From NCBI RefSeq assembly GCF_030247185.1, contig NC_080572.1:127846405-127910404 (forward strand): a stretch of DNA of 64,000 nucleotides, given 5' to 3'. The translations under genes were made by a program, and so were the position numbers. The notes below the pieces were generated by a model. That model searched no databases. It was not told the DNA's origin and saw nothing but the letters and a program-made list of their open reading frames with translations. This stretch comes from Malaya genurostris. Lineage: Eukaryota > Arthropoda > Insecta > Diptera > Culicidae. Positions 23,233-38,200 of the stretch are shown one piece after another (the stretch's first letter is position 1; every line of letters begins with the position of its first letter).

Positions 23233-26200
23233 CTGCAATATAAAAAGTTTATACATATATATTTTATTTTCCACAAAATAACCTAATTCTACATTGTAAA
23301 ACAACTTAGTAATGTCAATATGAAGCATTGTTTCGAATAACTTCAATTAGACGTGAATTTATCTACAATACCAGATATTCTGTGTGATATCCTTCCGACA
23401 TTTTCGAACTCGATTTCTAGCGTGTTTACGTTTTTCCACTTCGTCAAACTGTTTCCCGTTTTCGTAAACGCAACGAGCTAGGATTGACCGCAGGTTTTTG
23501 ATAGGATTTAGATCCGGATAACAAGCTGGCCACTTCAGAACTTATATGTTTTTGAAATTGAACCACTCTTTAGTCAATTTTGAATTATGGATTGCAGCAT
23601 TATCTTCTTGAAAATTGTAATCCGGACCCATCAAGAACTCACCGTGCTCAATCGAGTTTATCTCCCAAATTTCTATATATTCCCCTGACTTCATTTCAGT
23701 GGAAATCCACGCCAATGGACATTTCCACGAAATGAAAATGCTTCCCAAACCATTAGCGTACCACCTCCGAAATTTCGACTCATTTTAACAATAGGATCTT
23801 TGCGCAAATCATGCCAATAGTATTGCCAGCCATCTGGTCCATCCAGGTTAAACTTTTTTTCATCAGAAAAGAGTACGTTTTTCCATTCATCAGAGTAGGT
23901 AATTTTTTTTTGCGAGATTGAAACGGTGTAACTTATGCTTCTCTGTTAGGTTAGGTTTTACCAGTCTTTTACACCAATCCAGGTTTTCATTGCTCGACGA
24001 AACTTGTTGAACTCGTCGTGTTGTCACTGGTAGATCCATCTGCACGTATTTGGGATACTGTTCTTTTTTTATTCATTGCAATTCTAAAAATTCTAAAGCT
24101 TACTTTTCCTCCCAGGTTTCTCGATACAACCAGGTTTCTCATCTCTTTTCAAAAATCTACTGATAACAGTGTATGATCGAGAAAGCTTTCGACCAATTTA
24201 TCTATTGTAAGGCCCTGCGTCGTGGTATGTCTAATTTTAGTTCTTTCTTACAGTATTAGATGCTTAGATCGACCCATGACTGCTACAACATGCTGCAGCT
24301 TACAACAAAACAAACTGCTTTAGTCACTGTTAGAGAGAAACTATGCATTCAGCTTTACGTAATTAAAAAGTCTTGGCATTACATTCCTTTTGTGGAATTT
24401 GGCCTTTCTGTTTCAACAGACTTCGCAGCCGATTCTTAGCGTACAGAATCATTGCATGGCTAGAACTATGGATTCTACTGACACTAAGAACCCTTCCAGG
24501 TCGGGGTTCGAACATACAACAACTGGCTTGTAAGACCAGCGTCCTATGCATTGAACCGCCAACCCGGGACTTACTATTAGCTTTACGTAATTACTAATCA
24601 ACAGAAATCAAAACAAAAATCTGTCAAAACTTATTAGAACCGACGTTTGTGTAGGGTGGTGCTATTTTTATTTCGCACGTTTTTTTCATGAACTGGTCGA
24701 AAAAATACAAATAGTCCATATAATAAGCATTATAACATACATACAAGGTGACGAGAGAGTTGTTTGATATATAAATTAGTATGTCTACTTTGAAGTCTAT
24801 AAAAGTATTACTATAAAACAGGGTGGTATATATTGTAGCGCAAAAATATTCGATTATGAATCTTTCAATGAATTATAATGGTTATTGGAAAAAGACAGCG
24901 GTTCCCAACCTTTTTATATCACGGATCACAGGTTGTTTCTCTATTTTCGGTAATAATAGGCGTACAGGGAATATACAATTTTTTCATATAAAAACCTATT
25001 TTAATCCACCTAGTAGTGTAATGATGCATTTTTTTCTACCCTTACTTTTAAGAAGGGACTAAGCATAAAATCCCTTAAAAATTTGCAATAATATATGTTT
25101 CAGAAACGGTAGGTCCCATCGATTTGGTGTCTTCTGCAATGTTTTAAGTAAGTATAAGAACTATGCAAAAAAAACACAGTCGAAAAGAAAATTTGTTTGC
25201 TTTTTTTCCTCTTTATGGGCTACTCTGGCCGAGGGGAGTGGTTACAACGATCCGCACTTTCCATACCGGACGAACTAGGCTATGGTGCCCAAATGAACAC
25301 TAGTAACGAAGGAGGAAACCGGCCTATCATTGATAGGTTTCCTCCAGCATGTAACCCAAGCGACAGATTCCTTTACGGTTATCAATTTGCAACGGAAGAT
25401 ACGAATATCTTCTATTGCAAGTTCACCAGAGAGTTTGTCACTTGGGCAGGAAGTGTGTGCTTCACCCTGTAACCAGTCAATCATTTAGTCGTGCGTCTGT
25501 ATCGTATTAGTATTTTGTCATCCTACCAACTGCTTATGTGTCTTAAAAGTCCTCGAGACTTTGAAAATTTCGCTTTGTATCCGCTTCGGTCTTGGCCCTG
25601 CTTTCCTATATAATATTTTATGTCTGAAGCGGTACAAACGATTATTACTTTAAAGTTCCTAAATAGGTTTAGATAAGTTTGGTCTACTAACACTATCCAT
25701 TCTAATCTACTCTGATTGTTTCTATCTTTGTCGACGTTACGTTACGTTTCCTTTCCCCATTGCATTACTTTTTCACTATGCCGGAGAAACCTGCTAATAT
25801 CACAAACTGATAGATTATCAAGAATAACGAAATAATAATAATTGCTATAACAATAATAATATTAATAAGAAATAATAATAGTGATAATCACAACAATAAT
25901 AATAACAATAATATTTATAATAATACAATAACAACAACAACAATAATAATGATAATAATAAAAGTAATAATATAAATAGAAATATTGTGACTTACCAAAA
26001 GTTAATATGTCATCAAATGAGTTATTACATGAAAGTACCAATTTTTCGTCGTTTTACTGGGGCTCTTGATTTGTTTTCAATTTTCTTTTGGTATTCCTGT
26101 GGCACCCTAGGATTTTTCCGCTCCATATCGTTTTTGTCTATAATCTTTTATTTTGATAGTTTCTCGTGATAAAAATAAAATAAAATCAGGTGTTAGTAAG

Positions 26201-29200
26201 CTTGTTAAATTATATAGAGTAAGGATGCGCTTTTAACACTAGATTGCCCAGGAAAGTCACAATATGTAAACAATGGAAGGATAGTTTGAAATTCTGTGAA
26301 CTTTTCTAATTCTTTATTTAACGATATATGCACTTAGGCACACTGCACTAGCTTTTATCATTAGGACCAAATTGTGTCTGTTGATTGTAAATAAATAAAT
26401 AAATTTATTCTGTCACAGTTTATATTATTAACTTTCTCTCTTTCAATCATTTTGACTGCTTTTGTGCAATTTAGGTCTAAACTAAATTTTGGGCCTTCTA
26501 GTGTTGAGCACGCATCCAGGAAACAAGAACTACATGTATTTCGTGAAGAAATACTAGGTGTCATTGTATAAAATGGTCCACGTGAACCGTTCTCTTCCAG
26601 AAACACACATCTCACACTCTTAGTTAGAAGGTGACATCTGTGTAAAAGTTGGAGAAATCTAAGTACATTCAAACCTTTCCCGATTTGAGAGTGTATTCAC
26701 ACCCGATCAATCAGTTTCGCCGTCATTGCAATTTGTAAACATTACCTATACCGAGCCGGATCGGAAAGGTTTGAAAGTTCCTAAACGGTTCATAAGATAT
26801 CAATTTACTCCTATTCCTGATAACAATAGTCCTAAAACGCTAAATTTCCAATTTATCATGTTAAACATGTTAATCAAAATTTTACTATATGCTATGGTTC
26901 TCGAGATACAGCGAATTGAAAATCGGGAATTCTGTAACGATTTTGGATTATCTTTGAATCGCAATGTAAAAGTACCATCAGACCTGCCTAACAACCTATT
27001 CCATGTGCCATACAAACCATACTCCTTAACGTTTTACGATATCTGGTACTCGTTCATGTGGGTTGTTAACATATAAGCCAATTTTTTTCAAACAGTAAAA
27101 AATGATTAAGCAAAAGCTTGTACTCATTCTATGATAAAAATTTTAATTCCAACTATTTTAATCTGTGATTGGCTGCAATACATGCAAAATTATACTTCAA
27201 CGATAAAAGCCGTAGTGAAATCATGTCAAATGGTTCGCCAGAAGTTTTTTATAATTATTTTAAACACCTGAAACCTTTTCTTATTACAGCATATTATACA
27301 ATAACCATATACTATGTTACGACAAATCGTATCATCTGAGTACAATACTTTATATTTGAAAAACTGTGGTTACCACTCCACAAAAGATTTGTACATAATT
27401 CGAGCTGTACCACTTAGCAATTTCAAGTATGCGGGAAGTGCACAAGAAAATCAAACCGTCATATAAAAAAAATGTTAAAAATTTTGGTGTAATCCCCAAT
27501 TTCAATCGAATGCAAAATTTTTATTCTGATTTGAATCAAGTGATATCTGGGAATAAAAAAAAAGATTTGGAATACAGAATCGAAATTATCAGAAATCTTT
27601 CTGATTGCAGATTTTGCTAGTTTTATGACAAACAAACTTACGTATTAATCAGTATGGTAAAAAGATTCAAAAAGAGGACAATATCAAACATACACACACA
27701 AAAAAACGCTTTACTATGTAGTACTTGTTTGTTGTGTTTGTTAAAGGAATTAAGCACCAAAGAATAGTTTTAAAAATAATTTAAGGCTAATATATTCATT
27801 ACAAATAACATGCAGTTTTTTGATTTTCTGTCTTCCCGCGCTTGTAAAATAGGTTCATATTAATAACCATTGATTCCGATATTCTAAATGATAAAACCAA
27901 ACTTTGTAAACTGTATGACTCACAAGTCGGTGTTTGTAACTGTAAGCTGTAAACTTAATAAAATTTAATTTCGATATATACTCTCATCATAAAATTAAAT
28001 TCGTAGTAATTGTTCACTTACATTCATTGTATTTATTCTTTTCACCATATCTTTCGGTATTGGATGGGTAAGCTTCACTTTCTTGTATAACGGATGTTTT
28101 ATATAGAAATTGACTAGATCTACTAAACTTTCGAAGTCCATGCCACCAACTCCATATAGACGCCCTTCCACTTTTATACGACAATGTTTGATTTTTTTGT
28201 TTGCCCTGCATGGAAAATAAGAACATATTTTATGGGTTAAAAATAATATGACTTCTGATTTGCGAATAAGAAGAGCGTATTGGGAAAAAATAGAATATAC
28301 ATTAAATCCTGATTTATTTTCACGATTATACATTTCAAGCAAAGAGATAACATACCTGAACGAAATCACAAATGCATTTGGACCTTTATCGCTCGGTCGA
28401 ACTAAAAATGATCCATCATTTTGTAATTGATGCAGAATTATTTCAGATTGTTCACGGGTCGTGTTCTGGTGATACCATTCTTTACTTTCGTGTTTATTAG
28501 GTTGAGGAACTGGTTCTTTCAGCGTAATGTAAAATTCCTTTAAAAATAAAAAAAATTAATATAGAATACCGTGTTGTGGATATACTCTTACCGAGCTTCT
28601 CAATGGATTTTGTCGATAATGTATAATCAAGCTGTACAAACTGTCAAACAAATTGTTCTCCATTAAGTAATATCTCGTTACACCTTTATCTTGCTTCAGT
28701 TTTATCCTGAAATGCATCAAATAGAATAAATATTTCTAACGGTTTAAAATAAAACTAAAAAAGTTTGCAAGCACCTGCAATGATTTGGTTTTCCTTGACG
28801 CCAAAACGACAGACAATAATCCCCAATAAACGTGACACTCTCTCGCACCAGAAACGTTCCATCGCCGAGATGAGCATACTGCCGTAAAAGACTTTCGGCT
28901 TCCTCTCGACCCCCGGAGAGTTTCCCATGAAACCAATTTTCGCCAAAATGTAGCTCGTCGTTCGTAACATTATCTTTCGTTCTTGGGTAGTTAGTTTCAA
29001 AATCGTCATCACGTACATCTTCACGCTCGGTTCTAGGTTCGAAAAAACGAAAACGTAATGAAAATATCAAATGCAATATGAAACCTGTATACAATGCTTC
29101 GACTTACCGTTGACTATCCGTATAAAATAGTTTGTGTTGCGTTAACACAAAAAAGTGAGGATTCCATACTTTATCCACTGGGTCCTCCAAAAAAAGAATC

Positions 29201-32200
29201 CCATTTTTGACTGTATTCCGAATGTCTAATTCGTTATCATCAGCTCTAATAAGAGCACCATCGTTTGGTAGTGTGCCATCATCTAGCTTCGCACCATTCT
29301 CCGGGAGTTTCTTGTGTTTTAGAATAATCTTCTTTTTCAATTGATTTGGAGATGGTAATTGGAGTTCGTTTTTCTCGATTTGTTGTGTAAGCAGCATGTC
29401 CCCAAATACATCTTGCATTGCATATGCCATTTTACGCTGTTGAGCCAGCGAGCAGTTTTGTTCAATTGATAGTATTACTGGATATTCCGATGTCACGAAC
29501 GCGTGTTCTTTAATTGTTTTAATTACATCTTTAAATTTGATTTTTGTGGTGAACGTATGTCCATGGAAAATTAAAGGCATATTATCTGGCCCATCCCAGC
29601 AATCTAATTCAATACACCGACAGCCCATACGCAAGGCTCGCGCATACGCTTCTACTGACGATTCGCTGGAGAACTGATCGCCAGTGAGGTAGGTATTATG
29701 TGACGAGGATATCCAATAATGAGCAAGAGGACGACTCATATCCTGATAAACAGAGTCACACTCTTTGTTCCATAATTCATTTTGACGAGAAAACAAAAAA
29801 TCAATAAACTGAAAAGAAAAAAAGAAAGCAAGAAACTTGATATTAATTTGTGAAGTTTGTGGACTCTGTAGAACCGGGACTGAGTACTTTAAGTGAAATG
29901 TTAATGTTGCTTTCTCTTTACAGAGAGCGAGCCTACCCGAGCGTCTGTTCCCCATGTTGGGGCGGCTCGAAACAGCGTCTGTTATCTTTGTTAGGAGCGG
30001 CTAATTACCGTCCTTGTGTCAGTGTGGGACTCTAAACAGTGCTGACATGATGGCCCTCCGGCGAAACAGGTGGTTGGTACAGGCGTAACAAGCCGCCCGG
30101 AAAACACTTGTTACGTACATTCAGGATATAAATATGACTCGGAATAATCGGCAAAGACCTAGGCGACAAACAAAGGACTGTGATTGGGAGCTTGGCACAT
30201 GGAACTGCAAATCGCTTGGCTTCCCAGGATACAACTAAATGCTGCATGATAAGCTTCAAATCCGCGGCTTCGATGTCGTAGCATTGCAGGAACTTTGTTG
30301 GACGGGACATAAGGTGTGGAAAATTGGGCATCGAGCGGCTACCTTCTACCAGAGCTGTGGCACAAAAAGCGTTATAGGAATGAGATTTGTAGTGTTGGGC
30401 AAGATGCGCCAGCGAGTGATTGGGTAACAGCCAATCAGTGATAGGATGTGCATATTGAAGATCAAGGACCGTTTCTTCAATTACAGCATCATCAACGTGC
30501 ACTGCCCACACGAGATGAGATCCAACGACGATAAGGAAGCATTTTACGCGCAACTGGACCGAACCTACCACATCTGTCCACGGCGGGATGTAAAACTCGT
30601 CATCGGCGCCATGAATGCTCAGGTAGGCCGTGAGACAATGTACAGGTCTGTGAACGGGTTGGAGAGCCTGCACGCGGCAACAATCGGATACGGGCAACAA
30701 CTGGAGCTAGTGCTACCAACGGAAGAGCAGCTTGGTGCGGCAACTCTTGAAAACGGCACAGAAATCGATCTGGGTGCACACTCAGTCGCCGACAGATTCC
30801 CAGCACCTGATCTGTCGGAGATAAGTGAGCACATCGGCAAGCTGAGTAGCAACAAAGCCGCGGGCAATGACCAATCACCAGGCGAGCTAGTCAAACATGG
30901 AGGAGAGGCACTGACTAGAGCGCTGCACTGGATGATTTCTAAGATTTAGTAGGAGGACATTCCATCGCATGAATGGATGGATGGAGTGGTATGTCCCGTC
31001 TACAAAAAGGGTGATAAGCTAGATTGTTGCAATTACCGCGCAATAACATTGCTGAACGCCACCTACAAGGTACTCTCCCAAATGCTTTGCCGTCGTCTAT
31101 CACCAATAGCTAAGGAATTCGTAGGGCCGTACCAAGCGGGATTTACTGGAGCCCGCGCCACTACGGACCACATATTCGCGATAAGACAAGTATTCCAGAA
31201 GTGTCGTGAATACAACGTACCCACGCATCACCTATTCATTGACTTCAAAGCAGCATACGACACAATCGATCAAGAACAGCTATGGCAGATCATGCACGAA
31301 TACGGTTTTCCGGATAAACAGACGCGATTGGTCAAAGAAACGATGGATAGAGTGATGAGCTACGGCAAGGTGATGGGCTCTGTTGTATCTTGTTCAATAT
31401 TGCCTTGGAAGGTGTTATTCGAAGAGTGATTATCGACACGAGTGGCACAATCTTCCGTAAGTCCGTGCAACTTTTTGGTTTGATTGATATTGTGACACGT
31501 AACATTGAGAAGATGATGAAAACATACATCGAACTGAAAGCTGAAGCTAGGCGTTTCGGACGGGCAATAAATGCGTCAAAGCAAAATACATGAGAAGAAG
31601 ATGCTCTAGAGAAGAAACATTACGCCTCCCACCGTGAATATTGATAGACGGTGACGATATCGAGGTGGTTGACGAGTTCGTGAATTTGGGCTCACTGGTG
31701 ACCGTCGATAATGACACCAGCAGAGAAATTCAGAGACATATTTTGGCAGGGAATCGTTCGTACTTTGGACTCAGAAAAACCCTCCGATCGAAAAAAGTAC
31801 GCAACCGCACAAAATTGACCATCTACAAAACCTCATTAGACCGGTTGTTCTCTATGGCCACGAGGCCTGGACTATGTTGGCAGAGGACCAACGCGCCCTC
31901 AGTATTTTCGAAAGAAAGATACTGAGGACCATGTATGACGGAGTGCAGATGGAAGACGGAACGTGGAGACGGCGTATTAATCACGTATTGCAACATTTGC
32001 TAGGAGAACCACCCATCGTACGCACAGCTAAAATCGGACGTCTACGATGGGTTGGACATGTTATAAGGATGTCGGACGAAAATGGTTCTTGAATCCAATC
32101 CGACTGGTACAAGAAGAAGAGGAGCGCAGCGAGCAAGGTGGATCGATCAAGTAGAGGGTGAGCATCCGTGTCTTGAGTGGCTGGCGACGAGCAGCCATGG

Positions 32201-35200
32201 GCCGAGTTATTTGAAGACGAAAGTACACCCCAGGACTATAGCTGTTAGGTAAGTACTGACGGAATCAACGAGAACCCTTCTCTTTCACACATACCACCAG
32301 TGTTATATAAAGTGTACGCACATCATGAGAGCGTGTGTTTAATTTCTTTCACCTCTAGCACTGGATCGAACCAAAGTGCTAGAATAGAGCTCCTAAATTC
32401 TCTGAGGTGGACGCAGATATTTTCACGGCAGTGTACATGCCGGTGAGCACTCTGGTGTACGGTTCGCATAAAAGAAGCGTAGGGTACGCATATTTAACAA
32501 AAAATACAATTTATCGTTGAAATTTAGTTTTACCTTGCTGAGAAAAAATTCCAGCGATACCTTCTGAAAATTTGCAAATAAAATCACAGAAGTTTACCTT
32601 CATTAGCACGAACCAGTGTTCACTTGGATGTATTTAGGTTAGAGCGCGTGAGAGCGATTTATGCGAAGAGAATGTGGTTCACTCGCGCAAGCTTTAACCA
32701 CAAGCACACATTCAAATTCTGTCTGTCTAGTGCGATGTACGCCGGTGACATCCCCAGTATTGAAATGAAACTTACACGATGGTGTATCACTCTAGTAAAA
32801 TGCCATAACTGTTTGGAAGAATTATTTTTTCGGGTAATTTAATGGTTAATAATATCTAAATTAATAATATATAAATTTTCAACTGTTTTTTGAAAAATAT
32901 CTCTCTGCTCCTATAAACAGTTTGAAAGCTTTTGGTTTTAAAAAGCGAAAGCCATGTGGCGTTCCCAAGGATCACGTGACGAAGCTTTAAACCTTTTTGT
33001 TTATATGTAAACCTATTTCTATTGAAACGAGCGAATGGACTTTTCCTGTAACAAAGGCTATTAAAAAACAATGAAATGTGGCTGTAAGGTGTCAATAAAC
33101 AAACAATAAACTGAAATTCGGTGAGATCTTTATCAACTAATGTCACCTGTCGATTTTGTATAGCACCACGTCGACATTGCTCGTGGAACAGGAAAATATA
33201 TACACACTTAAAACCTTGTCTAGCTCTGTAAAGTAAAATGCCGGGACACAAATACTCAGTAATCAATATTATGTTTTCCGAGATTCGTTTAGTTGATTTT
33301 CGGCTGAAAGCATATTTTTGTCGAGATTTGGCAAAACCCTGTGCTGATCTCATCAGTGATTAACAATTATCCCGAAATCAGCAAAAAGCTGTCAGATTTC
33401 CCGTTAGCCTTTGCCGAAATTTATTTCGGAGAAAGTTTCCGGTGGCCATACACCACTAGAAACACAGCTTACAAAAGTAGATGAACTAACTACTTATCAA
33501 TTCAGAAGGATTCTGGGGTGTTTTATATACTTCATACTGTCTGCTAGGCTATCCGTGCATACAGTTTTTTTAAACCCGAACCCGATCCGGACCCGATCTA
33601 AAATCAAATTTTTTACCCGTATCCGACCCGAAACCGAGATTATTTTTTCTTCCAAATCCGAACCCGTACCCGATAAAAAAAATTAAAATCTTTACCCGTA
33701 CCCGATCCGAACCCGAAAAATCTGTTTTAATCAACCTAATGGTGTAATGATGCCATTCTCATATCTCTCATATTCTCATACAACTAGTATAACGTACAGA
33801 GTGTAAGAGTTCTGACCCGGGTTGGCGGTTCAATGCATAGGACGCTGGTCTTACAATCCAGTTGTCGTATGTTCGAGCCCCGACCTGGAAGGATTCTTAG
33901 TGTCAGTAGGATCCATAGTACTAGTCATGCAATGATTCTATACACTAAGAATTCGGCTGCGAAGTCTGTTGAAACAGAAAGGCCAAATTCCACAAAAGGA
34001 ATGTAATGCCAGAACTTGCTTTATACATCCATTCGTTCAGCATTCCCATAGATATGCAGAAGGTCTTGAAATGGTATTTATTTATTTAGGTATAATCAAC
34101 AGACATAATATGGTCCTAATGATAATTTCTAGTAATATACAAAAAAATGTCAAGTCTCCTACTGCGAGATAGCTTTAAGTCGAATCCTAATGAAACGCGA
34201 TTGAATGATCTCTGCAAGCCAATACTAGCATTGTTAGCACCGTAGTTAGTTCGTCGTAAAGGAAGTCGAAGAAATGCACTGTTGCGAAGAGCACGGGGTC
34301 GGACGTTGATATTAATTTCGCGAGCAAAGCAGGGCAGTCAATCTTATCGGTCAAAACATTTACTATCAATAAAGTACGTGCAACATCTCGACGAACTTGT
34401 AGTGTATCGAGACCGATTAGTAACACGGGACTCTGAATCTGTGTTGTATCGATTCAATTCTATGAGCTCCGTTTATGTAGTTGATTTGAGGGTTCCAAAC
34501 GACAGAACAGTACTCCAGGGATGAACGAACAAGTGAGCAATACAGAGATTTTAAACAGTAAACGTCTGTAAAATATTCCGGACGAAGCGATAAACTCATT
34601 GGAAACGTGATCGCCGATTTTCACTGCTAAACGACGATCCAGAAGATATGATTGCAACCATCGAAGGATGTTAGAGCCGAATCCAAGTCTTTCCAGTTTA
34701 GCAATTGTTATATTGTGGTTTATTATATCGTAGGCAGAAGAGAGATCGGTGTAAATAGCGTCTGTTTGTAAACCTTTTGACATATCATCAGTACCGTAGC
34801 ACGTGAATGACAATAGTTTGGGGTTGTGGAGCGCTTAGGCATAAAGCCATGTTGAGTGTCGACAATATATTGGTTGCAGTGGTTGAAAATCGGTGTCAGA
34901 ATAACCTTTTGAAACAGTTTAGGAACTGCACTAAGCGATGTGATGCCACGGTAATTGTTCACGTCTTTTTTGTCACCTTTCTTATACACTGGGAACATGA
35001 AAGAAGATTTCCATAAGTTGGGAAAAACTTCTTTAGAGAGTGACATCCGAAATAGTCGACAATGGGGAGCAATTACACTAGTCGAGCATTTTTTCAATAT
35101 AACTGCTGGTAAGCCGTCAGGACCAGAGGAGGTAGACGACTTCATGCAAGCGATTGCCGTCCGAATAGTATCCTCGTCAATATGAATTAGATTTAATGAA

Positions 35201-38200
35201 TTGATAGATTCTGGAACGTTGAGTGTAATTTGTTGCAGGCTTAAGGTTTCGTTTGTGAAGGCACGAGAAAATTTTTCCGAAAAAAGCTGTCAGATTTCCC
35301 GCTTACACGAACCAATAAACTCTCCAAACTTCATTATAGAAGGTAACTCCGACTCCTTCCTTTGCTCGTTCACATGTTTCCAAAAAGCCTTCGTTCACGT
35401 GTTTCAGTTTCCGTTGTACATTTTTCAAGTATTTGACATGGCAACGCTTGACAGTTTTCCTGTATAATTGATTGATCTTCACGTAGTGATTACGCAGAGC
35501 GTATCCTCCATGTTTTGAATACAGTTTTAGGGCGGCTCTTTTAGTTGTTTTCAGTTGTCTCACTACGGTAGTCGGCCATGGTGGATGCAGGGACAGCCGT
35601 TTGGATCGTTTTGGTACAAAAAAGTCAATCGCTTAGCTCATGATGTTAGAGAACGTTTGTACAGCAGCGTTGACATCATCATTGTCGAGAATTTCCTCCC
35701 AGTCAATATACATTCGAAAGTCGGTCATTTTAGTGTAGTCAGTTTTATTAAAATTATAGCTGATGATGTCGGTCGTGTTGTAGCCATCCGGTGGAAGATT
35801 AGAGTTGAGCACGATATAAGGTGGCGGGTGATGTCGAACAGATTTGACCAAAGGGAACGGTGAGGCACTAATTATAGGTGCAACATCTGCTCTGCTCGAG
35901 AAGCATAGATCCAGCATTCGGTCGTTTTCATTTGCAACAGGATTAGATAGGCGAAGTAAGTTGACACTATAACCGTCAAGCAAGGTCGTAAAGCCAACAT
36001 GAAATGTTGAAAGCGTCAGATCAGCGAAAAAGAATCCACCGGACGTTCCTTCCCATTTAATTCCGGGAAAATTGAAGACTCCAACGATTAAAATTTCGTC
36101 GACAGAGTAAGATCGCAACATCGATCAGGTGGAAGATATACTACGCAGAGGAAGAGTGTGAACTCGGCGAAACTCAAATCTCATAGCGGAGCGTTCAACA
36201 TCCCTTTGAGGGGTAGAATGCTTTTTACTTTGTCATTTTTGTGGCGTCAAACCGCTCTCCTGAGTATTTCTCTTCCCAATTCCCTTCCGATTAAGGATAT
36301 TTTTTCTGGTGAAAAAGAAACCTTTCAGGCGAGGGAAGAATCTTCGATAAATATAGGGATCATGCTGTCCAAGCCATTATGTTCTGATTTCTGAATGCCC
36401 GGTCTTGCCAAAATTCGATGTATCTAGCTTAGTTTTATTATTTATTATTGTAACATCAACAGACACATTGTAGTCCTAATGATAATTTCTAATACTAAGT
36501 ATTAAGTTGGCTTTTATTGTTTTTGGTGGAAGTTTGATGTCAAATCCAGATGATTCACGATTAAACGATGTTTGCATTATAAGGAACCGTTGATGGCATA
36601 GTTGGTGCGACGTACAGGTAATCGAAGAAAGGCATAGCACGAGGACGAACTAATAACCTCGCGAAGCAAAGCGGAACAATCAATTCTATCATTCGAAACA
36701 TCAGCTATCATCACAGCACGCGACAGCTCTCGTCGTACTTGTAGTCTGTCAAGACCAATCAGCAATCCATGACTTTCATATCTCGGTAGTTTGTGTGGAT
36801 TATTCCAAGGTAATCGACGAAGAACAAATCGAAAAAATCTACGTTGTGAAGATTCTATTCGATAAACTTCACTGAGGTGGAGAGGGTTCCAAACAACTGA
36901 GTAATATTATAGAGAAAAATGAACGAGTTAACAGTATAGATACGTTAGGCAATAAATATCAGTCACCCGGCGATAAGGCCATAATTAGGTTAAAACCGGG
37001 TCTAAATAAAACTTATGAAACAAACAAATAAATATCAGTAAAGCGCTTAACCATTCTAAATTTGAATCTGTTTAAACAATAACTGCTCATCGAGAAAGAC
37101 ACCAAGATCTTTGACGCATGTCGATCTACTAAGCATGAACCCTTCAAAATAATATTCTAATGTCGTAACAATCATCCGCGTATGCCAATTATTGTTAATC
37201 GTCAATGCTAACGCCACCGTTAATCGTCAATGTTAACGCCACCTACATTTTGGTAGTAAATATACAAATTGGAAGAACGACTGAAAACGGAAAGCGAGTC
37301 AGTGCTGGAAGCGTTCAAACCAGACTCATACTTGCCGTCAACAGTGACTTGCCGTCAACAGTGACTTGCCGTCAACAGTGACTTGCTGTCAACAGTGACC
37401 CCTTCCACGCTCCCACGCTCAGGACCGGGACGACTGTTGGTTTAAACAGCAAACAGAAAATTTAGCTGTACATTGCGATGTTATTTGTGAACATTTTATA
37501 CGTTCAAGTCTTTTTTATACGAGGGATACGTACCGCATAAATATTGCGAATTTTATACTTGATTAGTCAACTGCAAAAAAAATTCACGGTCCGTTTCCCG
37601 CAGTGCACACTAGAGATGGTCGGGTATCGGGTATTTTACCCGAAACCCGACCCGTACCCGTACCCGACGGGTTTTTGGTCGGGTACGGGTAAAAATTTTT
37701 ATTTTCAATCGGGTACGGGTCGGGTACGGGTAAAAAAATTTACTGCTTACTCGGGTACGGGTCGGGTCGGGTAAAAAAATTTACTACTCACTCGGGTACG
37801 GGTAAATTTTTTTTTCTGATCGATTACCCGACCATTTGTACTTCACATAAATATGTTTACACGTTGACGAGAATTTTTTATTGCAAAACAGTTGTTCCGA
37901 AAAATAAACAATTATATTCAAGGGGTTTTGACATTCGCGCCTAGAACCAGACCTGAAAACTGGCATCTTTTTCCAGAAAAAAAAACATTTCTTTTCTTCA
38001 TTTAAAAAAAACGATCAATCATAGTTACGTGAAAAGTTATGTGAGTATTTTCCACCCTACTTTTTTATAACATATTTAATAAGACACACTGCCTTAGCTC
38101 TAAGATGTTGCGGTCAGACCCTACTTTCCACGTAGGTTTTAATGGACTGCCATTTTAAAGCTGTTTAATGCACAATCCAGTAAAAATTATTTGATTAATA

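Noticed and set aside
24490..24570. tRNA gene (TTCGAACCCC box B and CTTACAA loop)
   Set aside because: Four dispersed copies with a shared non-tRNA body and no acceptor stem: a SINE head, not a functional tRNA.
25197..25472. 91-codon ORF with hairpin
   Set aside because: No domain, no splice context, lies inside an intron.
37331..37398. Possible CRISPR-like array
   Set aside because: Direct tandem 17-mers without spacers, in a eukaryotic genome.
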